DNA from: Benincasa hispida | Lineage: Eukaryota > Streptophyta > Magnoliopsida > Cucurbitales > Cucurbitaceae | Length of the DNA stretch: 64,000 nucleotides | Assembly (NCBI RefSeq): GCF_009727055.1 | Contig: NC_052359.1 | Span: forward strand, 17,360,685 to 17,424,684 | Direction of reading: 5' to 3' | Part shown: positions 34,797 through 44,870 of the stretch, piece by piece | Layout of the letters: every line of letters begins with the position of its first letter | Position numbering within the stretch: the stretch's first letter is position 1 | The notes under the pieces: generated by a model | Databases searched by the model: none | Seen by the model: the letters and a program-made list of their open reading frames with translations, nothing else | What the model was told of the DNA's origin: nothing | Made by a program: the position numbers and the translations under genes

Positions 34797-36076
34797 ATAG
34801 CGACCTAGCTCCCTAGGACTCAAACTAGGTTGTTATTATAGACATGCATGCATACAACCCAAATTGACATCTTTTCATGACTTAGTAAAACTAAATAAAT
34901 ATCATAAAGTAATTAACTTTATTAAAAATAAATAACTGAAATTCATTTAACAAGTTACCTTTAAAACTAAACTAAAAATTCTCTGAAAAATTTAAAAAAA
35001 CAAAAATACCAAAACTTCAAGTTCAAACATCGATACTAGAAATTTTAAAACATAAAATTCTGAAAACATGAGAGGAAGCATATGACTAGTCCTAGTGACT
35101 CGATCATAGATTCTGTCTGTCATTCACCGGTGTGCCTTTAGCTTTGAAACATGAGAAAGAATGAGTATAAGATATTCAGTAAGTAACCCCACTACCAAGG
35201 TTAGGCTAAACATTTATGTCCAATAAATGCAACAAACATCCTGAGCTGATGGGACCTAATTTGAAGTGCTAAAGTTGTACATGGACTGTCATCTGAGTGA
35301 GCAATTTAACCCGTCCTACCATAGGTGAGATGTACTCATATTAACTGGTAAACCTGTAGAAACATATAACTGGTGGACTCGAAGGTGCACATAACTGAAT
35401 CTGAGGTGTACATAGCTACAGATAGGAGGGCAACGTCACTAATTTGGTCTTTCAAGAAACATGCAATAAAATGTTCACTTATCATGAAATAAAAAAAAAA
35501 TGGCTGGATAGAAACTCCAGATCTGGCACGCGAGAACGATTGACGGTAGTGTGACCTTTGGTGGTGGCTGGAGTCGAGGGAGGTGCGACTGGAGTGAACG
35601 ACTTAAGGCTCAAGTCGGCGGCGATATCTGGCAGCTTAGGACGGCGAAAATGAGACAATGGTGTGACTTCGACGGTCTGCAAACAAGTGGCACGTGATTG
35701 GACGACTGTACGGCGGTAACTAGGCGACTTGCTGAGCGAAGAAGACAGCAACGCTAGGGCTTGGTTTGAATGAACAGAAAAACGAGGAGGGGTGGTCTTC
35801 TTTGCACGCGTAATTTTCTTTTTTTCTTTTTTTTTTTTAATTCTCTTTTTACTTTTTTTCTTAACTTCACTCAACTAATATATACATATATATATATATA
35901 CACTCTTAATCCACATATATATATATACACTCTTAATCCATTTCCTTTTTCCCTCTCAAATTCCAAATTACCAATCTTTTAAAAAAATTAATTTCTCAAA
36001 TCCTTTTTGGAGAATAAATTTAAATCAATTATCCTAAAAAAATTTATTTAAACTAATTATCTTCTCCAAATTATAA
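34797..36076 (-). repeat. 5' LTR of the gag-only gypsy element (truncated)
   Basis: Homologous to 30451-32676, but the alignment stops at 36076, where the partner continues for about 200 more bases to its TGAGACATCCC end. About 0.4 kb of the middle is also missing near 35490. TA/CA-rich microsatellite runs occur at about 35878-35930. Confidence 0.78.
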
Positions 36077-36356
36077 CCAATTTACGAGACTTTGTTTCAT
36101 AGGATGAATTTCATTAACATGTCTTGACCAGACATGGTCTTTGTAAGCATACCGCTTTCTGTTCAAGAATCAATAGTGGTTTTAAGGAAAACTACCAAGC
36201 TCCATGATAAATAAGCGCCTATCATCTCTATGTGAATTATGACTTTAGCTTTTCGTCTTTGATTAGTATTAGTGAAAGCTCGCTCGACTTAATTATAACT
36301 GTCTTATTCAACTTGCTTACTAGCTGTCTTTCTGACTAATATCATAAAAATCCTTG
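36077..36356. other. Short unassigned segment between two gypsy elements
   Basis: 280 bases with no open frame of note and no similarity to the neighbours that I can see. Confidence 0.4.
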
Positions 36357-38165
36357 TGTAACACCCCAAATTTTGTTCTTAATATAATTTCAACATTTTC
36401 TAGTATTAGAGGACATTTTTTGAATTTTGGAAATTCAAAATGTAATTATTGTGATTTAATTACTAAGAAAGCGGTGTTTCAGTTAATGGTTTAATTGGAG
36501 GGAAGTTATGGAAATTGGACTTTTAATGTCCAACATATTAAATTTGAATTTGATGTCAAGAATTAATTTCATTTTAGAAGGAAGAGGTGTTTCAATTTAA
36601 TGGTTAATTGGATGGAAGTTATGGAAATTGGACTTCTTATGTCACACAAATTTAATTTGAAATTAATGTCAAGAATTAATTTCGTTTTGGAAGGGGGTTA
36701 TATCACACAAATTTGGTTTGAAATTAATGTCAAGAATTAATTTCATTTTGGAATGGGGTTATGTCACACAAATTTAATTTAAAATTAATGTCAAGAATTA
36801 ATTTCATTGTGGAAGGGGTTAGTTAAATTCATTGTGAATTGAAAATTTTAAGGGAGAAATGGATTAAAAGTTGGAAGTAGGGTCTGATTGAAGGAAAATT
36901 TTGGACATTGGAATCTTGAGGGTGGTTGTTGCTCAGGCTTCGTTGGGGAATTGAATTCAAAGATTTATTATTGAAAACTGCCGCTTAGATCGATATTTGA
37001 ATCTAGTATCGAGGTAAGTAATCTTACTACTGGAACTGTCCACGTGTCAGACAATGTAAATTTACTAAGGATTTGATGATGGTTTTATGTTTATGTATGT
37101 CTGCTGATATGAGTCTTTAAAAGACTAGATGCACATAGAGATATTCGAATGCTATCATGAGTTGAGTATATTATTATTCGATGAGATTCTATTTGATATG
37201 AGGATGATGATATATATATGTATGTTATGGGACTATGATGACGAGATGTATATGTATGCTATAGAACTATGATGATGAGGTATATATGTATGTTATATAA
37301 CCATGTTATGATAATTGTGATGCTGTAATCGTGATAGTATCCTCACTATTACTTAGATGCCCACTAGAGGTTATGTTTCCTTCGGGATTCACCAGAGGTT
37401 GTATTTCCTTCGGGATTCACCAGAGGTTGTGTTTCCTTCAGGATTCACTAGAGGTTGTGTTTCCTTCGGGATTCACCAGAAGTTGTGTTTCCTTCGAGAT
37501 TCACTAGAGGTGGTGGTTTCCTTCGAGATCCACCAGAGGTTGTGTTTTCCTCGGGATCCACTAGAGGTGGTGCTTTCCTTCGAGATTCACTAGAGATTGT
37601 GAGTCCTATGGGACTTACTAGAGATAGTGGGCATACTTAACTACAGTAGGATAGAAATCAGTTTTTCATGTATGTATGTGTCCTATGAGGACTAGAGCAG
37701 TTTAAAATGTTCCACCAGAGGTAGGCATCTAGAGGACATAGATGCCTAGCCTGACCCTAGTAGTGGGGTTACTTACTGAGTGTTTTATACTCATCCTTTC
37801 TTATGTTGTTGTTTCAGGTAAAGGTAGAGATGCATCGGCGATTGACAAGCGAAATTCGTGATCGAGCCACTGGGACTAGTTTTATGCTTCCGCTCATGAG
37901 ATTTAGATTTCTTTTCATGTTTTTTAACTTTCAGTTTTGATGTTTGAAACTTACTATTAAGAATTGTTTTCAGACTTATTTATTATCATTTTTGATTTAT
38001 GGGTATCCTATTGTTTGTTTGTAATACTTCAATTTAATGAAGGACTTTTGAACTTACCTTATTTATTTAGCATTTATTTCACCATAAAGGGTGTCGTTTT
38101 AAGTTCCATGCATGCATGTATTTAGTAACAGCCTAACTTGAGTCCTAGGGGATCGGGTCGTTACA
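36357..38165 (+). repeat. Gypsy 5' LTR (1.8 kb)
   Basis: Begins TGTAACACC, ends GGTCGTTACA, and is directly followed by the Met-tRNA primer site. It contains repeated AAATTAATGTCAAGAATTAA blocks (36540-36810) and a 28-bp minisatellite. Confidence 0.9.
37366..37625. repeat. 28-bp minisatellite in the gypsy LTR
   Basis: About nine units of the type GTTTCCTTCGGGATTCACCA followed by GAGGTTGT, with point variants (TTCGAGATCCAC and so on). Open frames across it are by-products of the repeat and encode a repeating peptide in rotating frames. Confidence 0.9.
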
Positions 38166-38180
38166 GTTGGTATCAGAGCC

Positions 38181-40430
38181 TATGTTTTTTTTTGTAGACT
38201 GACTTACTATATAAGTCCAGATTGTCCCTATAGCCCATGAACGGGTTCCTCGTCAATGCCATGTATGTCTTATCAATTCAAAGTTTTATGGTAGTTGTGC
38301 GTTAAAATATTTGTTTAGCTTAAATGCACTAGTTATATTCTAATGCTAGGTCAGTGACTCGTTAGAAGTTATTATAAGCGCATTATTCAGGTACGATGCT
38401 ACAACAGGAGAAAAAAAAATAAAATTATGAGGTCACTTGGCACTAGTTTATCTCATGGAAATTCTGTTAGAAACAAACAAATATGCTCAGTTCAAAGATC
38501 TTAAAGGTTGATGAAACTATGTAGAGTTATGAAAATTCTGGAATAAAGATATTAAAATGTTCAAGCCAAGGATTAAAATTGTCTAGATAAGAATATATTA
38601 AGGATTAGTGTTATGTTTTTTTGTTGAGTAGTGCAATTGGTGTTAGTACAAATAAATTTCTTCACAGGCCACATACTCAATATAAGGTTAAAAGTTGTTT
38701 TATGGATAAGAAAGAGAAAAAGAAGAGACTATGGATTTATTAAAGGTTTTGAGATATTAAAACCAAATATTTTGAGAGGAATTTTGGAAAGGATTAATAA
38801 GTCATAATCACTTTGGTAATACTATGACTTGATGGACTAGGTAAAGTATGTGTAGTGATATGAAGGATTCTTTTGGAATATCTAGCTAAGTTGATGTCTT
38901 TAAAGTAAGCCAAATAGTTGGACATGAGTTTAAACTTAAAGGGGATAAAGCAAAGTGTTATTTGTTTGGGTTGAAGGATTATTTTAGAGTACCTAGATTA
39001 ATTAAATTCATAGGCTTATTGTGGTAAGGAGATCAAAGTTGGACAAATTTGAACAAACGAAAGTCTTTTGGAGTTTAAAAGCATGAAAATTGGCAAAGGA
39101 GAATTCTACAAGATGAAAATTCTTAGTGAGAGAGATAAGACTTATGGAGGAGTTAAGTAAATATACTTTAGTAAAGAGATTATGTTCCACTTGGAAAGTG
39201 GAAAAAAAAGTATCCAAGAAAGTTTACTCTTTTGGAAATAGAAAGGAATTTAATGTGTTCAAAACTCCTAGTTAAGTATGGTTTGGAGGTATGATATGAG
39301 GGGTTACAAGGAATTTGTTTCGGTGTAAAAGAAAAATATCTCATTATCATGTGGAACTTTAGGAGAATATGAGTTAGATGGAAAGATAGCCTATATAGGT
39401 GATTGATATGGAACTTTTTTTAACACAAGAATCTGTTACCAAAATAAAAGTTTGAGAAGGGATAAGCTAAAATGGAGTTACTAGTAACAGTAGATGTTCA
39501 AGAACTATTGACATAGTATGTTGAGGTTTCATTAGTTAAGAGGTAAACCATTGAAGGCATTAGTAAGATTTAAGGGATTTTGACGTAGTATGCAAGTTCG
39601 AAACACGAACTAGCAAGACCATCAATTTGATTGAAAAAGGAAATTAATCCAGCTTGAGGTTGACAAAAGTGGTATATGCACAAAAGTAAGTAAGTTGGAT
39701 CTTCTAATATCACAATTGGCATAAGGGATAGATTGGTAATAAAGTTGAGTTGATAACAAAAAGTTGCTATAGGTGGGTTTAGAGTAGTACAGGATAGTAT
39801 GTTTTCCCTTGCATGGGCAATGAATTAACTAGCTTTAATGAATACGAGTAATTCAAGCTATGACTTATGAATCAAGAAAATTTTGTCGTAAAGACTATAG
39901 GGATCAATTACAGTTATTACGAGGTTATGAAAATGTGTTATCAATTGACTGATGCTTTAGCATCTAGGGACTTCAAAACCTCATTTCAGAGGGAATTTTA
40001 GACTCATTCGCAACAGGGTCTAAGTAATGATATGTGATTGTTTTAAGGCTAAACAATAATATGAGGATTGGCTTAAGAAGTTTTATAGCCCATGACAGTA
40101 TAGAGCCTCATGATGAGTTTCTCATGAATGTGAGACTTAATTAGACAGAGTTATTCTCAGACATGTAGACACTAAGAGAGATATCACAGTCAGCGCTTCT
40201 AGAGTAGAAGCAGTATTCAGTTGAGCAAATTTGTTCTGGTACGTATCTTCAGATGACACATTATATAGCATGACCAGTTTTTCCACTACATATACGAAGT
40301 TTTCCCTGTGATAGAATGGTAAGCTCAGATATATGTTTTTCGTGGATAAGACTTTCTTGAGCTCATGACAGTTTTCGTAGTTCTCAGCTTGAGCGCGTTA
40401 AAGTATTGTTGGTTTTTAACATCTTAAGTT
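38181..40430 (+). other. Gypsy internal region, gag-pol not recognisable
   Basis: By position this should hold gag, protease and reverse transcriptase. I find no zinc knuckle, YVDD or RNase H motif in any frame, and no long open frame. It is either heavily decayed or replaced by non-coding sequence. Confidence 0.5.
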
Positions 40431-40439
40431 TCATAGTTA

Positions 40440-41270
40440 TATATGGAAGGGGTTGTCAAACAGTGACTCTCGTTTTACATCTAGTTTTTGGAAGAGTCTC
40501 CAGTTAGCATTGGGTACTCGATTGGTTTTTAATACAACTTTTCACCCACAGAATGATGGTCAGAAAGAACGTTTGAACCAGACATTGGAGAATATATTGT
40601 GCACTTGTGCGTTGGAGTTTTCAAGGAGTTGAGACTCTCACTTGCATTTGATGGAATTAGTATAATAACAGTTATCCGACTACCATTGGCATGTCGCCGT
40701 TTAATGTCCTCTATGGGAAGAGCTGCAGGTCTCCTGTGTGTTAGGATGAGGTAGAAGAGAGGAAATTGCTAGGACTTGAGCTAGTGCAAGCCATGAATGG
40801 GGCAATACAGAAGATCAACGGCTTGTATGCAAACAACTCAGAGTAGACAAAAAAGCTACGTCGATGTGAGACGTAAGGACCTAGAATTTGAGACTGGTGA
40901 TAAAGTGTTCTTAAAGGTGGCACCTATGAAGGGTGTTTTGAGGTTTGGAAGGGAAGGGAAGCTGAGCCGTAGGTTCATTGGACCTTTCGAGGTCTTGGAG
41001 CGAATTGGTCTTGTAGCTTACCGATTGACACTGCCTCCATCACTTTCTTCAGTTCATAATGTCTTCCATGTTTTGATGCTGAGAAAGTATGTAACAGATC
41101 CGTCCCATGTAGTTGACTTTGAGCCATTGTGGTTGAATGACAACTTGAGTTATGAAGAGAGGCCTGTGCAGATTCTCGCCAGAGAGGTGAAGATGTTACG
41201 CAATAGGGAGATAGCAGTTTTAAAGATTTCGTGGCAGAATCACCAGTTCGAAGAGGCCACTTGGGAATGA
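40440..41270 (+). pseudogene. Gypsy integrase C-terminal part with chromodomain-like end
   Basis: 40470-40790 reads as the end of the integrase core: RFTSSFWKSLQLALGTRL, then FHPQNDGQKERLNQTLE with the catalytic Glu in QKER, NNSYPTTIGMSPFNVLYGKS and CRSPVC. Stops fall inside it (for example after EFSRS). The open frame 40797-41270 continues: QSRQKSYVDVRRKDLEFETG, DKVFLKVAPMKGVLRFG, GPFEVLERIG, YRLTLPPSLSSVHNVFHV, then ILAREVKMLRNREIAVLKIS and WQNHQFEEATWE. The last part is the chromodomain-like tail that directs integration in chromoviruses. The N-terminal zinc finger and both catalytic Asp residues are not visible. Confidence 0.88.
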
Positions 41271-41331
41271 GAGGATGAGATGAGGACAGGAATGAACTTT
41301 CGAGGACGAAAGTTCTTTAAGGAGGGAAAAA

Positions 41332-42197
41332 TGTAACACCTCAAGTTTTGTTTTTAATGTAATTTCAACATTTTGTAGTATTAGAGGGCATCTTTTGAAT
41401 TTTGGAAATTCAAAATGTAATTATTGTGATTTAATTGCTAAGAAAGGGGTGTTTCAATTTGATGGTTTAATTGGAGGAAAATTATGTAAATTGGACTTTT
41501 AATGTCCAACAAATTAAATTTTAAATTAATGTCAAGAATTAATTTCATTTTGGAAGGAAGGGTATTTCAATTTAATGGTTTAATTGGAGGGAAGTTATGG
41601 AAATTGGACTTTTTATGTCACACAAATTTAATTTGAAATTAATGTCAAGAATTAATTTCGTTTTGGAAGGGGGTTATATCACACAAATTTAGTTTGAAAT
41701 TAATGTCAAGAATTAATTTCATTTTAGAAGGGGGTTATGTCACACAAATTTAATTTTAAATAATGTCAAGAATCAATTTCATTGTGGAATGGGGTTAGTT
41801 AAATTCTTTGTGAATTGAAAATTTTAAAGGAGAAATGGATTAAAAGTTGGAAGCAGAGTCTGATTGAAGGAAGATTTTGGACATTGGAATTTTGAGGGTG
41901 GTTGTTGCTCAGGCTTTGTTGGGGAATTGAATTCAAAGATTTATTATTGAAGACTGCCGCTTGGATCGAGGTAAGTAATCTTACTACTAGAATTGCCCAT
42001 GTATCAGGCAATGTAGATTTACTAAGGATTTGATGATGGTTTTATGTTTATGTATGTCTACTGATATGAGGATTTAAAAGACTAGATGCGCATAGAGATA
42101 TTTGAATGCTATCATGAGCTGAGTATATTATTATTCGATGAGATTCTATTTGATATGAGGATGATGAGATGTATATGTATATTATGAGATTATGATG
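41332..42197 (+). repeat. Gypsy 3' LTR, truncated
   Basis: Starts TGTAACACC after a purine-rich tract (41311-41331) and follows the 5' LTR up to the equivalent of about 37240. It breaks at 42197 against the CACTA end CAGTACAAGAATTTT. Confidence 0.88.
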
Positions 42198-42591
42198 CAG
42201 TACAAGAATTTTGGGCTTTAATGTCGGTTGAAAAAAGTGAAATCGGATGTATAATGTCGGTTTTGTTTTTTTTAAAAAAGTGGATCTTTAATGTTGGTTT
42301 TAAACCGACATTGTAGTGGTACCTTTAATGTCGGTTTTAAACCGACATTGTACGGGTACCTTTAATGTCAGTTTAACCGACATTAAAGACCCGCTTAATT
42401 TTTCCCTTTTCACTCTCCCCCTATTTTCTATTTTCCCCCAATTATTTTTTCATTTTCCCCTCTTCACCCTCCCCCTATTTTCTTTTTCCTCTCATTCTCA
42501 CACTTCCCTCTTCAGACCCTCTTCTTTCTCACTTCTCTCTTCCAAACCCAGTCGTCCGTGGTGTAGATCCTTGTTCGTTGTGGTGTAGATC
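42198..42591 (+). mobile_element. CACTA transposon 5' terminal fragment
   Basis: Begins CAGTACAAGAATTTTGGGC, one mismatch from a CACTA-type terminus, followed by TTTAATGTCGGTT subterminal repeats. Three near-perfect palindromes (AATGTCGGTTT / AAACCGACATT type) lie at 42290-42312, 42327-42349 and 42364-42384, spaced 37 bases apart. From 42400 it becomes pyrimidine-rich without coding. It is cut by the sequencing adapter at 42592, so the rest of the element is unknown. Confidence 0.7.
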
Positions 42592-42629
42592 CTGTCTCTT
42601 ATACACATCTAGATGTGTATAAGAGACAG
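42592..42629. other. Nextera mate-pair junction adapter (artefact), copy 1
   Basis: 38 bases made of CTGTCTCTTATACACATCT joined to its reverse complement AGATGTGTATAAGAGACAG, that is two head-to-head Tn5 19-bp mosaic ends. This is the circularisation junction used in Nextera mate-pair libraries and is not plant sequence. Confidence 0.97.
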
Positions 42630-42730
42630 CTGCAGCAGTTACCAACCCTTTTGCTGGCACTTACTGCCTATCTAACCTGTTAAATTTTGCTCAAACCTCT
42701 AACCTGTTAAATTTTGCTCAAACCCTGAAT
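42630..42730 (-). repeat. Gypsy LTR fragment between adapters, piece 1
   Basis: Matches the LTR at about 17790-17870 (CTGCAGCAGTTACCAACCCT, CACTTACTGCCTATCTAACC). A 27-base segment (CTAACCTGTTAAATTTTGCT plus CAAACCT) is repeated in tandem, which may also be a joining artefact. Confidence 0.85.
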
Positions 42731-42767
42731 CTGTCTCTTATACACATCTAGATGTGTATAAGAGACA
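42731..42767. other. Nextera mate-pair junction adapter (artefact), copy 2
   Basis: 37 of the 38 adapter bases; the last G is replaced by the first base of the next fragment. Confidence 0.97.
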
Positions 42768-42932
42768 ACCATACCAGTGAGATTCAGCCCAATTTCTAGC
42801 GAGATTTCCTTCTAGAGCGAGATCCTCATCACAAAATTAGCGAGATTTCCTTCATTAGCGAGATCCTCATCACAAAATTAGCGAGATTTCCTTCATTAGC
42901 GAGATCCTCAACACAAAATCTCGCTATAACTC
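42768..42932 (-). repeat. Gypsy LTR fragment between adapters, piece 2
   Basis: Matches the AGCGAGAT-rich part of the LTR at about 19705-19800 (GATTCAGCCCAATTTCTAGC, TTCCTTCATTAGCGAGATCC), with two extra local repeats of the AGCGAGAT unit. Confidence 0.85.
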
Positions 42933-42969
42933 CTGTCTCTTATACACATCTAGATGTGTATAAGAGACA
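42933..42969. other. Nextera mate-pair junction adapter (artefact), copy 3
   Basis: 37 of the 38 adapter bases; the final G is missing. Confidence 0.97.
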
Positions 42970-44520
42970 CCTTCTAGAGCGAGATCCTTATCACAAAATC
43001 AGCGAGATTTCCTTCATTAGCGAGATCCTCAACACAAAATTAGCGAGATCATCATTTTCCATATGAGCTGTTTGCTTGTTCTTCCCAAGCAGCTGTCTGC
43101 TTATGAACAACTTCTCTGTTACAAATTCAAAAATTCATAACTCAAAACCCAGCCCTCTTTTGAAGAAACTTCCTTCTACAAACATGTTTAGAATTGAGTT
43201 AGTTTCTCACCTTAAAATTTCAGTCAAAACTTCCTTATAGTTTGGCCTAGAGCTTCCAATATTCTCCTCGGGCGTTGATTAATCTTGGATTCTGCCTCTT
43301 CTACAAATTCCTAACTTTTTGTTCTTATTCTTCTGTAATCTTTCTCCGGTAAGACATTCTAAAAAACTAGATTCTCCTAGCTTTCAAATAGCACTAATTT
43401 CACTAAATTTGCTCATGTACATTGCCGAAACCAAGCTTTCGAAGTTTCTTTTCCCTTTTAATCTTCCTGCCGCCTCCCGAATTTAAGGATTAACCGCCAC
43501 GTGCCAAACCAATAAGTGAGTTTCTTTATTTAACATGTTTTTCCTTTCCTTTCTCAACAACTCCTATAAATAACATGGATTTTCACTTATTAGATATTTA
43601 ATATATCATTCCTTTGGCTAAACATGCTTGTTTAAGAAACTTAGAATTCGGGGTTTACACTTAGCTACACAAGAACTTATTTCTTCTTGCTTCCATCCTC
43701 TATCCCTCCTAAAACATGGCTTCATTTAACTCACTAGAAGACTTCACATTACTTACTCTTACTTAAAATAATTAGGGTTCAGGATTTACAAATTCTTCCC
43801 CCCTAAAAGAAATTTCGTCCTCGTAATTTGCTTGAACCTACTTATAACTTAGACTTTGACAACATCATTTGGTCGTAAACTTTACAACCATCTTTTTTTC
43901 TTTCTTCTTCCCTCTTTTTACTACGCTTTCGTTGCGCCTTTGCCTTCCAAGCTTCACTTGTTAACAAATCAAACATCACATAGTACTTTTCTTATTTTGC
44001 TAGACTATGCCTTAGTCTATTAGTCTAGAGTGGCCGTTTTACTCATTCCTTATCATTCTACTGCTTTACTAATTAACTAGGAAGGAACTCCTCTTATTCT
44101 TTTTCTACAATCGTAACTTGCATTCTTAGTTGAAAGAGAATCTTTACTCAATCTCTCAACATCAATTCATGGCTAGAATGGAGTGTTCTTGACACTACCA
44201 ATCACAACTTTTCCCTTAATTGTACAATTCTAGTTCAAGTACCATCATACCTTAGGTACTACTGCTCAGATACCTTCTCCGTACACTTCAGTACTGAGCT
44301 ATTCAATTTCTAAGACTGAGCTTCAGTACCTTCTCTGTATACTTCAGTACTGAGCCACTCATACTCAATCTTGCTTATTCTTATCTTTCAACGACTTAGT
44401 TGCCCAAAAGCATTCTATACTAATGCATCCCCATGAAAAGCATAGTATAAATATAACATTCATGTGAGATGCGTTGTTTGGTAACTATTTGAGAATAGTT
44501 GTCATAAATAGCTTTCAGTA
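42970..44520 (-). mobile_element. Gypsy fragment: LTR end, polypurine tract and internal piece
   Basis: 42970-43790 matches the LTR at about 19750-20752, going back over sequence already present in the previous piece. At 43790 the LTR border TTTACA is followed by the same AATTCTTCCCCCCTAA (polypurine tract of the minus strand) as at 20753. 43800-44520 matches parts of 20770-21905 with an internal deletion and stops at 44520. It is a second, incomplete copy of the family nested at 17744-24603. Confidence 0.82.
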
Positions 44521-44870
44521 ATCGTATAGGCGGGCGCTGGACGATTGTATAGCAGATGCGCGTGCACTAAGTGATAGACTACACGATGGCGCTACGCGAT
44601 GGGCATGAGCGCTAGACGATAGCCGTGCTATGCTAGACGATGAGTAGACTACACGATAGGCGCATTGCTAAGCAATAGGTGATGACGTTAAGCGATAGGC
44701 GAATGCGTTAGATGATAAGGCGTCAGTGCTAAACGATAGAGGTAAACGATGGGCGTGGTAACTAAACGATAGCCTATACGCGAGATCATTTACTAAACGA
44801 TTGAGCTACACGATGGGCTGCTAGAGCTAAGTGATAGATGCAGGAACTAAACGATTGATTGACTTGAGAA
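44521..44870. repeat. Degenerate CGAT-type tandem repeat, GC-richer
   Basis: ACGAT or GCGAT recurs every 12 to 25 bases in forms such as GCTAGACGATAG, GCTACGCGATGGGC, CTACACGATGGG and CTAAACGATAG. The base composition is clearly richer in G and C than the surroundings. No period is exact and no protein frame stays open. Its origin is unknown to me; a decayed satellite-like array or part of a retrotransposon spacer are possible. Confidence 0.75.

Larger units (their letters stand above)
30451..36076 (-). mobile_element. Ty3/gypsy element with gag only (TR-GAG-like)
   Basis: On the minus strand: 5' LTR (about 36076-34797, truncated at its start), PBS-like TTGTATCAGAGCC (34781-34793), a gag-only internal region of about 2.1 kb, a purine-rich tract AGGAGGGAAGAA (about 32679-32690), then the 3' LTR starting TGAGACATCCC at 32676 and ending about 30451. 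No reverse transcriptase or integrase is visible between the LTRs. A non-autonomous element depending on a related pol source is the likely reading; a deletion derivative is the alternative. Confidence 0.78.
36357..42197 (+). mobile_element. Ty3/gypsy retrotransposon (Tekay/Del-like), 3' LTR truncated
   Basis: 5' LTR 36357-38165 (TGTAACACC ... GTCGTTACA) is followed by PBS TGGTATCAGAGCC (38168-38180). The internal region ends with a purine-rich tract before a 3' LTR that starts TGTAACACC at 41332. The 3' LTR matches the 5' LTR at about 90 percent by eye for 0.86 kb, then breaks at 42197 where a CACTA end begins. The integrase/chromodomain-like C-terminal part is recognisable; the rest of gag-pol is not. 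Confidence 0.88.

Noticed and set aside
35482..35874. 130-codon minus-strand open frame, lysine-rich start
   Set aside because: It lies within the gypsy LTR GC-rich island, and the partner LTR does not keep the frame; probably chance.
37366..37625. Regular repeats that might resemble a CRISPR array
   Set aside because: The units are contiguous without unique spacers and lie in a plant LTR.
37357..37640. Open frames with repeated RDSPEVVFP-type peptides
   Set aside because: By-products of a 28-bp minisatellite, whose length is not a multiple of three.
42316..42588. 90-codon open frame in the CACTA fragment
   Set aside because: Pyrimidine-rich low-complexity translation running into the adapter junction; no domain.
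42592..42969. Tn5-type mosaic ends as evidence of a bacterial transposon
   Set aside because: Two 19-bp ends head to head with nothing between them, three times, is a library adapter and not an insertion.
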